Below are positions 34,657 to 45,638 of a DNA stretch of 64,000 nucleotides, one piece after another; the first letter of the stretch is position 1; each line of letters opens with the position of its first letter. Location of the stretch: assembly GCA_003255065.1 (NCBI GenBank), contig QAOA01004753.1:1-64000 (forward strand), given 5' to 3'. The translations under genes and the position numbers were made by a program. The DNA comes from Cercis canadensis. Taxonomy: Eukaryota; Streptophyta; Magnoliopsida; Fabales; Fabaceae. The notes under the pieces were generated by a model, which was not told the DNA's origin, did not search any database, and saw only the letters and a list, made by a program, of their open reading frames with translations.

Positions 34657-37600
34657 CGGAAGTTCTACATACAATAATAGCCTCCGAACTAAATTACTTG
34701 AATTGGGGAGTTACCCAAAGTTTTTGCAGTGGAGACAAATCAGACAATGGATTCAAGAACGACACTATTCAACCAATTCCAGGGAATGATATCATTGGAA
34801 ATGTCACATGTGATTGCACCTTTGAAAATGGCACTGTTTGCCATGTTACAAACACGTACGTCCTTTTGTCTTATAATTTGTAAACTATGTTTTTTGGGGT
34901 TGCACAACTTTTATAATGGCTGCTAATACAGTAGTTTGTCAGCTGAAGGGTCTCAATATATCTGGAGTCCTACCCAGTGAATTTGGAAATCTCACTCATC
35001 TGCAAGAACTGTAAGTGTTACATGATTCTTTTTCTTTCTTTAGTTCATAAATGTCATTGTGATTTTTTCAAGTTTAGTACCTGATATATCTAATATTATA
35101 CTTGATTTTCCCAATATGATATTCATATGGATGGATTTCAGAAATTTTAGCTTTTGAAAAGTTCACAATTTGTCATTCCCGTTGTATAATAGTGGAAGGT
35201 TACCAATGTCATCAAATCCATAAGAAGCTGCCAAAGACTAACTGAAACTTGCATATTGGGCAATGATCTTACTCGTAATTATCTCAGTGGATCAATTCCG
35301 AAAAGTCTTGCACAGCTCCCTCTTCTCCAACTGTAAGTTATCATTAGCTTTGGTTTGTGTTTTCTTTTTGTGCTTTATGTATGAGACACTCACAATTTTA
35401 TAATCATTTATCACATTTGAACCTCTGAGAGCCAAAAGTTCTTTAATTTTTTGCCTGAGTGGCCTCCACCATTTTCCATGCATGTATATTTGACAGCAGT
35501 AACGTGTTACTGTTATCATGCTTCAGGTCCCTTAGAAATAATCAATTTAGTGGTTCAATTCCCGCAGAACTTGGTGATATTATTACTCTGGAATCATTGT
35601 AAGTGTTGGATAACATTTAATTTCATACTGAAAAATTGCTGATATTTGAGGTTGAATAAATTTTTATTGATGTTTACAGGGTCTTGGAAGATAATTTGTT
35701 TGAAGGAGCACTTCCTCCCAAACTAGGAAATTTGGTCCGGTTGCAGAGATTGTAAGACCATTTATTAATGCTTTTTAGCATGTTTGGTTATTGAAATGTT
35801 GAGAATGTATTTTTTTGATAATGAAGGATTATATTTGTAATACCCATACATGTTCTTTGTTCATATAATATGCCAATCAATAACTGACCCTTTTTCTTTT
35901 TTCCCTGAAATGTACAGACGTCTATCTGCAAATAATTTTACAGGGCCAATACCAGAATCATTTGGCAAGCTAAAGAACCTAACTATTCTGTGAGTTTTAT
36001 AAAGTGATATGACTATTCCTTCTTTATTTTTTCCCCCTCTCTTTGGTTGTGTTGTGCCTTTGTTAAATTTTGAATTCTCTCCTAATATTTTCAACAGGAC
36101 GATAGATGGGAGCAGAATATCTGGCAAGATACCCAGTTTTATTGGGAACTGGACCAACGTTTATAGTCTGTGAGTATACTTCATCTTGATTCATTTATGA
36201 CCTTGTCTTTGTTGGAGAAGAAACTAGTCATATATCATGTTTAACTCCCTTCGTCTCTTCTGAGGAAACTTTATGTTTTTGGTAGGGATATGCAGGGCAC
36301 ATCTATGGAAGGTCCAATTCCTCCCACCATAAACCTGTTAAAAAATTTGACTCATTTGTAAGTACTTGTTCCTTTCTAGCATTTTTCTAAATTGTGGTAT
36401 TTTGTCCTCTCACTGTTAAATGGTTGTGGAATGTAAATCTACAACAGAAGAACATTTTCTTCTTACGGATATGCCATTTTAATTTCAGGAGAATATCTGA
36501 TTTGAATGGACCATCTATGACATTTCCTGATCTGAAGGAATTGAAGAGCTTGAAATATTTGTGAGTTGAAACTTTCNTACAATGTTAATTAAGTTTTGTT
36601 CTCATTCATTCACATTTTTCTAAATTGTGGTATTTTGTCCTCTCACTGTTAAATGGTTGTGGAATGTAAATCTACAACAGAAGAACATTTTCTTCTTACG
36701 GATATGCCATTTTAATTTCAGGAGAATATCTGATTTGAATGGACCATCTATGACATTTCCTGATCTGAAGGAATTGAAGAGCTTGAAATATTTGTGAGTT
36801 GAAACTTTCTTTGGTATGATTGAAGAACTATATGATGCATTTGGGCATTATATGAAGTGGTTTATACAATTCTGTGACTCAGGATATTGAGAAATTGTAA
36901 CATTACTAGTCCGATTCCAGATTACATTGGTGACATGGAAAGCTTAGATACTTTGTAAGTTTCACTCACACTTGGGAGTTCTCTTTTTGGGGTTTTGTTT
37001 ATCTGATATATGTCTAAAATTATTTTTTGAAACTTGCAGAGACCTGAGCTTTAATAGGTTGACTGGTCCAATCCCAGATACAATTGGAGCCTTAAGCAAT
37101 CTACGTTACATGTAAGTGAACATTTCCATCTGCTGACCAGAAGAATAGCCACAAGGTTGTGGATAGTCTACCAATAATTTAATTTCTTGAAAGTTGATTT
37201 TCTTTCTTCATTGATTTTTACTTTTCTTAAAAAAGTAATTTTAAAAAATGAGTCAGATATTAACTATGGATGCAGGTTTCTGACTAACAATTCTCTGAGT
37301 GGAACAATTCCAGGGCGGATACTTGACAGCAAACAGCAAATGTTAGTAAATTTCTTTGATATATTTCTCTAATTACGTAGTTTGATGTCACTTGAAATTT
37401 AGCCATCGGACAAGTTCACAAGATAAAATATTAATTACCATTACTCCTTTTGTTCTGCAAACCTGTCTCTTGTAATAATCTTGAGCTCTCAATAATCCCA
37501 AGAATACTTTCTCTTGCAGAGATTTATCTTACAACAATTTTACAAAGTCTTCAGCAACTACTTGCCAGCTAGCAAATGTGTAAGCTTCTCTTTCTTTAGC

Positions 37601-40600
37601 AATTATATATTCATTTTACCTATTTTAATTCTGACCACTTATATTGTGGAACAGAAACTTGGCTTCCAGCCACTCGCCTTCAGCAAATAATTCGTAAGTT
37701 CTTGCTAATGGCCTACCCATTTTAAATTTAATGTTCTAATTCTATATCAATTTTGAGTCAAATGTTGGAACTAACAATTCTTCTTGTAGACTTTGGTGCT
37801 TGAAGAAGGGCCTACCTTGTGGAGGAAAACCTCAATGTGAGTGTTGAGATTTAGTAGGTCAATCATGATTTTAGGCACTGCAAATAGCTTTGTAAATGAA
37901 TATCCGATAATTTGTTATTCAGTAATTTCTGATGAGATTTTCACCGTGTCTGCAGATGACTCTTTGTTTATAAACTGTGGAGGACCCAGCATGGAGTTTG
38001 AGGGGAATGAGTATGATGAAGATACCAACCCAGAGGGCATTTCAAACTTTGTTTCTAAAGACAAATGGGCATACAGCAGCACAGGAGTATATATGGATAC
38101 TGATGGTGCTCATCACATTGCAACAAATGAGCTTTCCTTGAATATTGCTGGTCCAGAATACTACAGAACAGCCCGCCTTTCCCCTCTGTCACTTAAGTAC
38201 TATGGCCTTTGTTTGCTGAAAGGAAGTTATGAAGTTAAGCTTCACTTTGCTGAAATACAGTATAGTAATGAACAAACATTTAGCACCATAGGAAGGCGCG
38301 TATTTGATGTCTCAATTCAAGTAAGTATCAAAGAAAAATAGTTTGTGGTGTTGTTTCAATTGCTTCTTTTCCTTTTCTCATATTCTTTTGTAAGAAGATG
38401 AAAGCTTTGAACGTAGACTTCTAAATAGTGCATCTTCTTCATAGGGTAACTTATATTTGAAAGATTTTAACATTATGGAGGATGCTGGAGGTGCTGGTAA
38501 GGGCATCACTAAGGTATTTGATGTGGATGTTAATGATAGCACCCTGGAGATCCATTTATACTGGGCAGGGAAAGGAACAACTGCAGTTCCTAACAGAGGT
38601 GTATATGGACCTCTTATATCTGCTATCATGGTAACCCCAAGTAAGTAGCTTTCATGTTAGTGTTTTCCTTTGGTTTGCCTACCTTGTTATAACATGTCAA
38701 ATTCTTTTTTGGCCATGGGTTATAACATCTCATATAAGCATTCCTATTTTGTTGTAGACCTCAAAACTTCTTCAAAGGGGAAGTTGAGTAAAGCTATTGT
38801 TGGAATTGCGGCTGCATCAGGTTTACTTCTCATGCTGATACTGACACTGACACTCGTTGTCCTCAGAAAGAAAGGTTTACTTGGTGGGGAAAATCCAAAG
38901 GACAAAGGTATGATTGAAGTCTAAAATAAAGCAATTAGTTGATCCTATTTCTTGTGATCGAAGGTTTGTGTTGGTTAGCAGTAAATCTGGTTGAATATAC
39001 ATCTATCACTTACGGAATAGTATTATTGCATTCTCTGTTTATTGTATCTGTTTAGATTATGGTAAGACATTAATATATTCTATATGGAGCTAAAACGGTG
39101 AAATTTCAGTTAAATAGAAAATGCAGATTTGATTCTTAATTCTAGGAGAATAAATGTATTTTCTTTTTCCTGGAAGCTTGTTCAATTCTCTAACATCTGT
39201 GTCTGCCTCTTTTCCTTCTTTTACTATTATTTATATATCTGCCTTGTTGCAGAACTTCTCAATCTGAAAACAGGTTATTTCAGTCTAAGACAAATTAAAG
39301 CTGCCACTGGTAACTTTGACCCAGCAAATAAGATAGGTGAAGGAGGATTTGGGCCAGTCTACAAGGTAACTTTGGAAGGATCATAGTTATCAAACTTGGT
39401 TAAGCAGTATTGGGGACATAACTTATGCCCAAGACTTTCTTATATGACAATATGATTCTGAAGATATTGCTTGATTCCAGGGTGTGCTATCAGATGGTGC
39501 TGTGATTGCTGTTAAGCAGCTCTCCTCCAAGTCAAGGCAAGGGAACCGCGAATTTGTTAATGAAATAGGATTGATTACTGCTTTACAACACCCAAATCTA
39601 GTGAAGCTTTACGGCTGCTGCATTGAAGGAAACCAGTTGTTGCTAATATATGAATACATGGAGAACAATAGTCTTGCTCGTGCGCTTTTTGGTAAGTGCT
39701 TAATGAACACCTTGTTCTACATGTGTATTCATACTTCCAGAATTAGTAACTGAAAAGACCTTCCCCCTGGTCTGCGTTTTTCCGTTTTTAGGTTGTGAAG
39801 AACAGAAGCTAAACTTGGACTGGCCTAGAAGAATGAAGATTTGTGTGGGGATAGCTAGGGGGTTAGCTTATCTTCATGAGGAATCAAGATTGAAAATAGT
39901 ACACAGGGACATTAAGGCAACAAATATCTTACTTGATAAGGATCTGAATGCCAAAATCTCTGACTTTGGTTTAGCCAAGCTTGATGAAGAAGAGAATACT
40001 CATATCAGCACACAAATAGCTGGAACAATGTGAGTAGTTGCCATATCATTTCATTATGTTGAAATCCTAGGATTTGTTAGATAATTAATTACTTTATCAT
40101 CAGTATAAACAATTGACTTCCACTGATCCACAACCTATTGCTATTGCATAAAACCATATACAATAGAGACTAAGTAATTTTACATTATTCAAATAATCCT
40201 AAAAGCATTTCTTAGGTTCAATTTTGTTTTGTGACATCACTAACTCTTGAGTACTGCATGTTCTCTTATCAGAGGTTATATGGCTCCTGAATATGCTATG
40301 CGGAGTTACTTGACTGACAAAGTAGATGTTTATAGCTTTGGAGTTGTTGCTTTAGAGATTGTTAGTGGGAAGAACAACACAAATTACAGGCCAAAGGAGG
40401 AGTTTACTTATCTTCTTGATTGGGTAAGTTACACTTCTTTGTGGCTCTCTCTAAGTTCTGATCTTTAGAATACATATAAAATGAACCTGAAGTAATACAT
40501 ACCTAACTTACCTAGACATCTTCATATTTAAACTGAGTATGGTTTGTTAAAAAGATTTTTGCCCTTTCTACCTTCTGTCCAAGTCTTCATGGCATTACTA

Positions 40601-41225
40601 TAATACAAATGTTATGTTAAAATATTTATCCGGCAATCAAGCATTTCCAAAATCAAATAGGATGAGGGATGTCAGTGAAATAAAAGGCGGACATTTTATT
40701 ATTTCCATTTGTTTTTATTTTTCTTGTTGCCATGTTTTTCCTTGTTTCTCTTTAAATTCATAGTTTAGGTTAATATAATGACTACATCTTTGCATGACAT
40801 TGAAGGCCTGTGTTCTCCAAGAGCAAGGAAACCTTATTGAACTGGCGGATCCAACTCTTGGTTCAAGCTACTCCCAAATAGAGGCCATGAGAATGCTGAA
40901 CTTGGCACTTTTATGCACCAACTCATCTCCTTCTCTTAAACCATCAATGTCATCTGTTGTGAGTATGCTTGAAGGAAAAACTCCAGTTCAAGCACCCATA
41001 AGCAAGCACAAGGATATGAGCCATGATGCAAAATTTAAAGCCTCTGAGACAATATCACTAGACAGCCAAACACTCTTTTATTCTACATTCTCACATGAAA
41101 GCCTAGAGCAAAGAGTCAAATCAATGGATGACCCATGGATTGATTCCTCCACATCTCTTCCAAGTGCAAATGATTATTCCTCACCCAGTAGGCTTCTTCA
41201 AGATTCTGGTCCTGTAAATTTGTAG
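34657..41225 (+). CDS. RLK2: LRR-malectin receptor-like kinase (LRR-VIII-2 type)
   Basis: Exons: LRR N-cap 34657-34855 (with [18 protein letters not shown]); LRR 34943-35010, 35264-35332, 35527-35598, 35680-35751, 35918-35989, 36098-36169, 36286-36357, 36489-36560 (duplicated at 36722-36793 across a single N), 36883-36954, 37040-37111, 37276-37341, 37520-37579; linker 37655-37693 and 37790-37836; malectin 37956-38320 and 38445-38640; transmembrane 38758-38907; kinase 39253-39365, 39481-39691, 39792-40029, 40273-40423, 40806-41225. It is a plasma-membrane receptor with a di-glucose-binding malectin domain and a kinase having [15 protein letters not shown] and APE. Exon 2 begins in phase 1, so a signal-peptide exon is required; the only candidate is at 21839-21955. 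The acceptor of the 35264 exon reads gcaa where RLK1 has gcag; skipping that 69-nt exon keeps the frame. The kinase is nearly identical to that of RLK1. Confidence 0.9.
36380..36809 (+). repeat. 197-bp duplication with one LRR exon, across a single N
   Basis: 36380-36576 recurs at 36613-36809, with an N at 36577 in between. The unit holds an intron part and one complete 72-nt LRR exon. The copies look identical by eye, which suggests an unmerged contig overlap rather than a genuine extra LRR. Confidence 0.85.
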
Positions 41226-41535
41226 TGATTTGTACACAGTTCTGGCATTACATGTATTCACTGATGAAAAGGCAATGCCTTGAAGAAGTCATGCAGCAGA
41301 CTCCACGGTGTAATTTTTGTGAAAAGATTTTCCTATTTGTATGTTGCTATATATATGTTTTGGTTTAAAGGCATTTCTTGTGCTGATTTTATCAAGATAA
41401 TAATTAACTTGGATTTTAGAGCTCGAACTGGTTGATTTCTCAAATATGAATTCAAGGGCATGCATGGTACTTTTAATTTGGTAACTAAAATCACCATGGG
41501 CAATTTTGGAATCAAACTCAAAATCTTTTCTTTCT

Positions 41536-41714
41536 TTTTTTGGTTACCCACCGGTGTCCGGGCTTCGCCCGACTAATCCGGTTTCGAGCCGGGAAGGACC
41601 ACAAGGGCGGTAAAGCTCTCCCAACAGACGCAGCTGCATTCCCAAGGGCTCGAACCCGAGACCCTTGGTTAAGCTAGAACAGCCCCTTACCAGCTGATCT
41701 ACACGCTTGTTGGT
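41536..41714 (-). mobile_element. tRNA-derived SINE downstream of RLK2
   Basis: On the minus strand the element begins near gtgtagatcagctggtaagg (A-box), has gggtctcgggttcgagcc (B-box) about 30 nt later, and ends acaccggtgggtaacc plus a short A tail. It is flanked by the exact 16-bp direct repeat aaaatcttttctttct at 41520-41535 and 41715-41730. The short Pol III-type promoter and the long target-site duplication are diagnostic of a SINE mobilised by LINE machinery. The layout resembles the Au SINE type. Confidence 0.9.
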
Positions 41715-42185
41715 AAAATCTTTTCTTTCTAGTTGTACGAATTAGGGAGTAAAACATTCGAAATCTTTTCTTTAATTATGTTGTGGTGCAGTTCGTAATT
41801 TTGGGTCTTTGACCCATTTGCTCACCTAAAAAAAGGTCAACTATATTCATGGAGTGCTAAATTTTGACATAAAAGCAAGATTCGAAAGTTTCTCTTTCTA
41901 CCATCACATGCTACAAATTCTTGTTCAAGCTCATTTATTGAAGAAACAGGTGAGCTACACTGAAATTAAGCTTATCCAACTACTGCTTCTTTAGGCTGAA
42001 AAGTCTCATAGATGTGCTTGACATAGTACATATGAAGGGTTTTGTCATGAGTAGTGTTAAATGCATGACTCGTATTTATAACTATATTTTAAGGTGAGCA
42101 TTATCTTCTCACCCCTTGTGTTATTCTATTATACTACACTCATTCATTCACACAGGGACCTGAGAGTTACTCAGTATGTGCCGAN

Positions 42186-44174
42186 TAGTTATCAAACTTG
42201 GTTAAGCAGTATTGGGGACATAACTTATGCCCAATACTTTCCTATATGACAATATGATTCTGAAGATATTGCTTGATTCCAGGGTGTGCTATCAGATGGT
42301 GCTGTGATTGCTGTTAAGCAGCTCTCCTCCAAGTCAAGGCAAGGGAACCGCGAATTTGTTAATGAAATAGGATTGATTACTGCTTTACAACACCCAAATC
42401 TAGTGAAGCTTTACGGCTGCTGCATTGTTGCTAATATATGAATACATGGAGAACAATAGTCTTGCTCGTGCGCTTTTTGGTAAGTGCTTAATGAACACCT
42501 TGTTCTACATGTGTATTCATACTTCCAGAATTAGTAACTGAAAAGACCTTCCCCCTGGTCTGCATTTTTCCGTTTTTAGGTCGTGAAGAACAGAAGCTAA
42601 ACTTGGACTGGCCTAGAAGAATGAAGATTTGTGTGGGGATAGCTAGGGGGTTAGCTTATCTTCATGAGGAATCAAGATTGAAAATAGTACACAGGGACAT
42701 TAAGGCAACAAATATCTTACTTGATAAGGATCTGAATGCCAAAATCTCTGACTTTGGTTTAGCCAAGCTTGATGAAGAAGAGAATACTCATATCAGCACA
42801 CGAATAGCTGGAACAATGTGAGTAGTTGCCATATCATTTCATTATGTTGAAATCCTAGGATTTGTTAGATAATTAATTACTTTATCATCAGTATAAACAA
42901 TTAACTTCCACTGATCCACAACCTATTGCTATTGCATAAAACCATATACAATAGAGACTAAGTAATTTTACATTATTGAAATAATCCTAAAAGCATTTCT
43001 TAGGTTCAATTTTGTTTTGTGACATCACTAACTCTTGAGTACTGCATGTTCTCTTATCAGAGGTTATATGGCTCCTGAATATGCTATGCGGGGTTACTTG
43101 ACTGACAAAGCGGATGTTTATAGCTTTGGAGTTGTTGCTTTAGAGATTGTTAGTGGGAAGAACAACACAAATTACAGGCCAAAGGAGGAGTTTACTTATC
43201 TTCTTGATTGGGTAAGTTACACTTCTTTGTGGCTCTCTCTAAGTTCTGATCTTTAGAATACATATAAAATGAACCTGAAGTAATACATACCTAACTTACC
43301 TAGACATCTTCATATTTAAACTGAGTATGGTTTGTTAAAAAGATTTTTGCCCTTTCTACCTTCTGTCCAAGTCTTCATGGCATTACTATAATACAAATGT
43401 TATGTTAAAATATTTATCCGGCAATCAAGCATTTCCAAAATCAAATAGGATGAGGGATGTCAGTGAAATAAAAGGCGGACATTTTATTATTTCCATTTGT
43501 TTTTATTTTTCTTGTTGCCACGCTTTTCCTTGTTTCTCTTTAAATTCATAGTTTAGGTTAATATAATGACTACATCTTTGCATGACATTGAAGGCCTGTG
43601 TTCTCCAAGAGCAAGGAAACCTTATTGAACTGGCGGATCCAACTCTTGGTTCAAGCTACTCCCAAATAGAGGCCATGAGAATGCTGAACTTGGCACTTTT
43701 ATGCACCAACTCATCTCCTTCTCTTAGACCATCAATGTCATCTGTTGTGAGTATGTTTGAAGGAAAAACTCCAGTTCAAGCACCCATAAGCAAGCACAAG
43801 GATATGAGCCATGATGCAAAATTTAAAGCCTCTGAGCCAATATCACTAGACAGCCAAACACTCTTTTATTCTACATTCTCACATGAAAGCCTAGAGCAAA
43901 GAGTCAAATCAATGGATGACCCATGGATTGATTCCTCCACATCTCTTCCAAGTGCAAATGATTATTCCTCACCCAGTAGGCTTCTTCAAGATTCTGGTCC
44001 TGTAAATTTGTAGTGATTTGTACACAGTTCTGGCATTACATGTATTCACTGATGAAAAGGCAATGCCTTGAAGAAGTCATGCAGCAGACTCCACGGTGTA
44101 ATTTTTGTGAAAAGATTTTCCTATTTGTATGTTGCTATATATATGTTTTGGTTTAAAGGCATTTCTTGTGCTGA
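42186..44174 (+). pseudogene. Near-identical kinase-half copy of RLK2, bounded by single Ns
   Basis: 42186-44174 matches 39384-41386 over its whole length; the 14-nt length difference equals one deletion. Exons: 42283-42479, 42580-42817, 43061-43211, 43594-44013. The deletion removes 14 nt from the first of these (tgcattgttgc here, tgcattgaaggaaaccag... in RLK2), shifting the kinase frame before HRD. The start of the kinase and all extracellular exons are missing. Single Ns at 42185 and 44175 bound the block, so it may be the other haplotype's contig placed in tandem instead of a real gene copy. Some codons match RLK1 rather than RLK2 ([14 protein letters not shown]). Confidence 0.9.
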
Positions 44175-44175
44175 N

Positions 44176-45330
44176 TTTTAACACTTATTAATTTAATATT
44201 TAAATTCAGAATATTTGTTAAAATTATAAAAAAAAAAATGTTACTTACACAATAGGTTAAATTCACTAACTTGATGTATAGTAAAATTGAAAAAAAATTA
44301 AATTTAATAGAACAAAACTTAAGTGATCCAATAATTAAACTAAAAAATATATCAACTATAAGTGTGCGATATAATAAAGTTGATCAATTAGTGTACAAGA
44401 ACATTCTTCTTTATATATTCAATCATTCATGCGCATATTTATGCTAACGAAGGTTTTGGTATCAATTAAATCAATCCCAATCATAAAAAGCTTTCCAATC
44501 TCCTAAGGAGATTATAAAGGGATATTAGTGTCCAATAATAAAGTAGAATAGTACCTTAGACCATGCCGGCTTTATTATGATCCCATTGACTTTGGAGGTT
44601 GCTTTTGTATTGTTGTTGTTGTTATTTTTTTTAACGATAAGAATATTATGTAGTCAATTTTTATATATTAAGACTAAATTCTTTTTTAAACGGTATTAAT
44701 TTTCTTCTTTGTATGCTTAATATTAAATAGCAATGAAAGTTTATAATTTTGATTAGGAGCTGTTAAATAGAAATGTCAATGATGACTGATGAGTGGTTGA
44801 TGAGTAAAACTTCTTGATGTATGGCTTTGATGTGAATATTAAAGGCCCTTCCTTTATTGTTTAAGTGAAAACTTTGAGATTAGTGAAGTGTTTCAACATG
44901 TTTTGATTTAATTAATAGATACAAACGAGAGAGAATCAAATGTTAGACTCGGTTAATGTATAGTCTAAATACGATTGCTCCTAAGTCCATAGCTTCTTCT
45001 AATTAATTGAGGATTTTCTTTGTCAAATATATATATGGTTCATCAATATTCATGCACGTGTCAACAAATGTTTTTCTTTTGTAATTCTACAAGAGTGAGA
45101 TTTTGTGAGGTAAATAATTGTGTATCTATTATTTCTTTAAATGGAAAAGGGCATTTAGTATCATCATTAACTAAACTTTTAATCCAATAACAATGTCAAT
45201 TAAGGAAAAGAAGAATAAACCTACTAATTTTTTCATCTAAAAATAAATAAATAAATAACTTGTGTATGGATGAAATTGAAGAAGATAAACCGGTAGCCGG
45301 CTTGGCGCTGTCAAACATGAACGAATCATT
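44176..45330. other. Intergenic, upstream of RLK3
   Basis: No gene is seen. 44420-44710 matches 19300-19578, a duplicated RLK upstream flank. The remainder is AT-rich. Confidence 0.7.
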
Positions 45331-45336
45331 CATATT

Positions 45337-45345
45337 TATATAAAG
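45337..45345 (+). promoter_or_regulatory. Candidate TATA box of RLK3
   Basis: TATATAAAG in a catatttatataaagtcccc context lies about 300 bp before the RLK3 ATG, and a ctctct-rich leader precedes the start. Assignment by position. Confidence 0.5.
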
Positions 45346-45638
45346 TCCCCAACCAATGCCGTGTTCTGCCTCTTCCGTGTAAAGACTAGAGACAGCGTTG
45401 CTGATTTCTGAACCCAAATAAAAAAAATATTAAAAAACTAGAAATATTATTTATTTATTTCGTTGTTTAAAAATTCCGTGCCATCTTTAGAAGTGTCTCC
45501 TTCTCTTTCCCTCCAACAAATCCTACTAACTCTCATTTCTTTCTCTGCTTTGTTTTGTTCTGTTCCTCTCTCTTGTGCTTGTCGTTTTACTCGTCTCTGT
45601 CTCTGAAACGCAACCAAGGTGGCCTCTGACACAGCACA

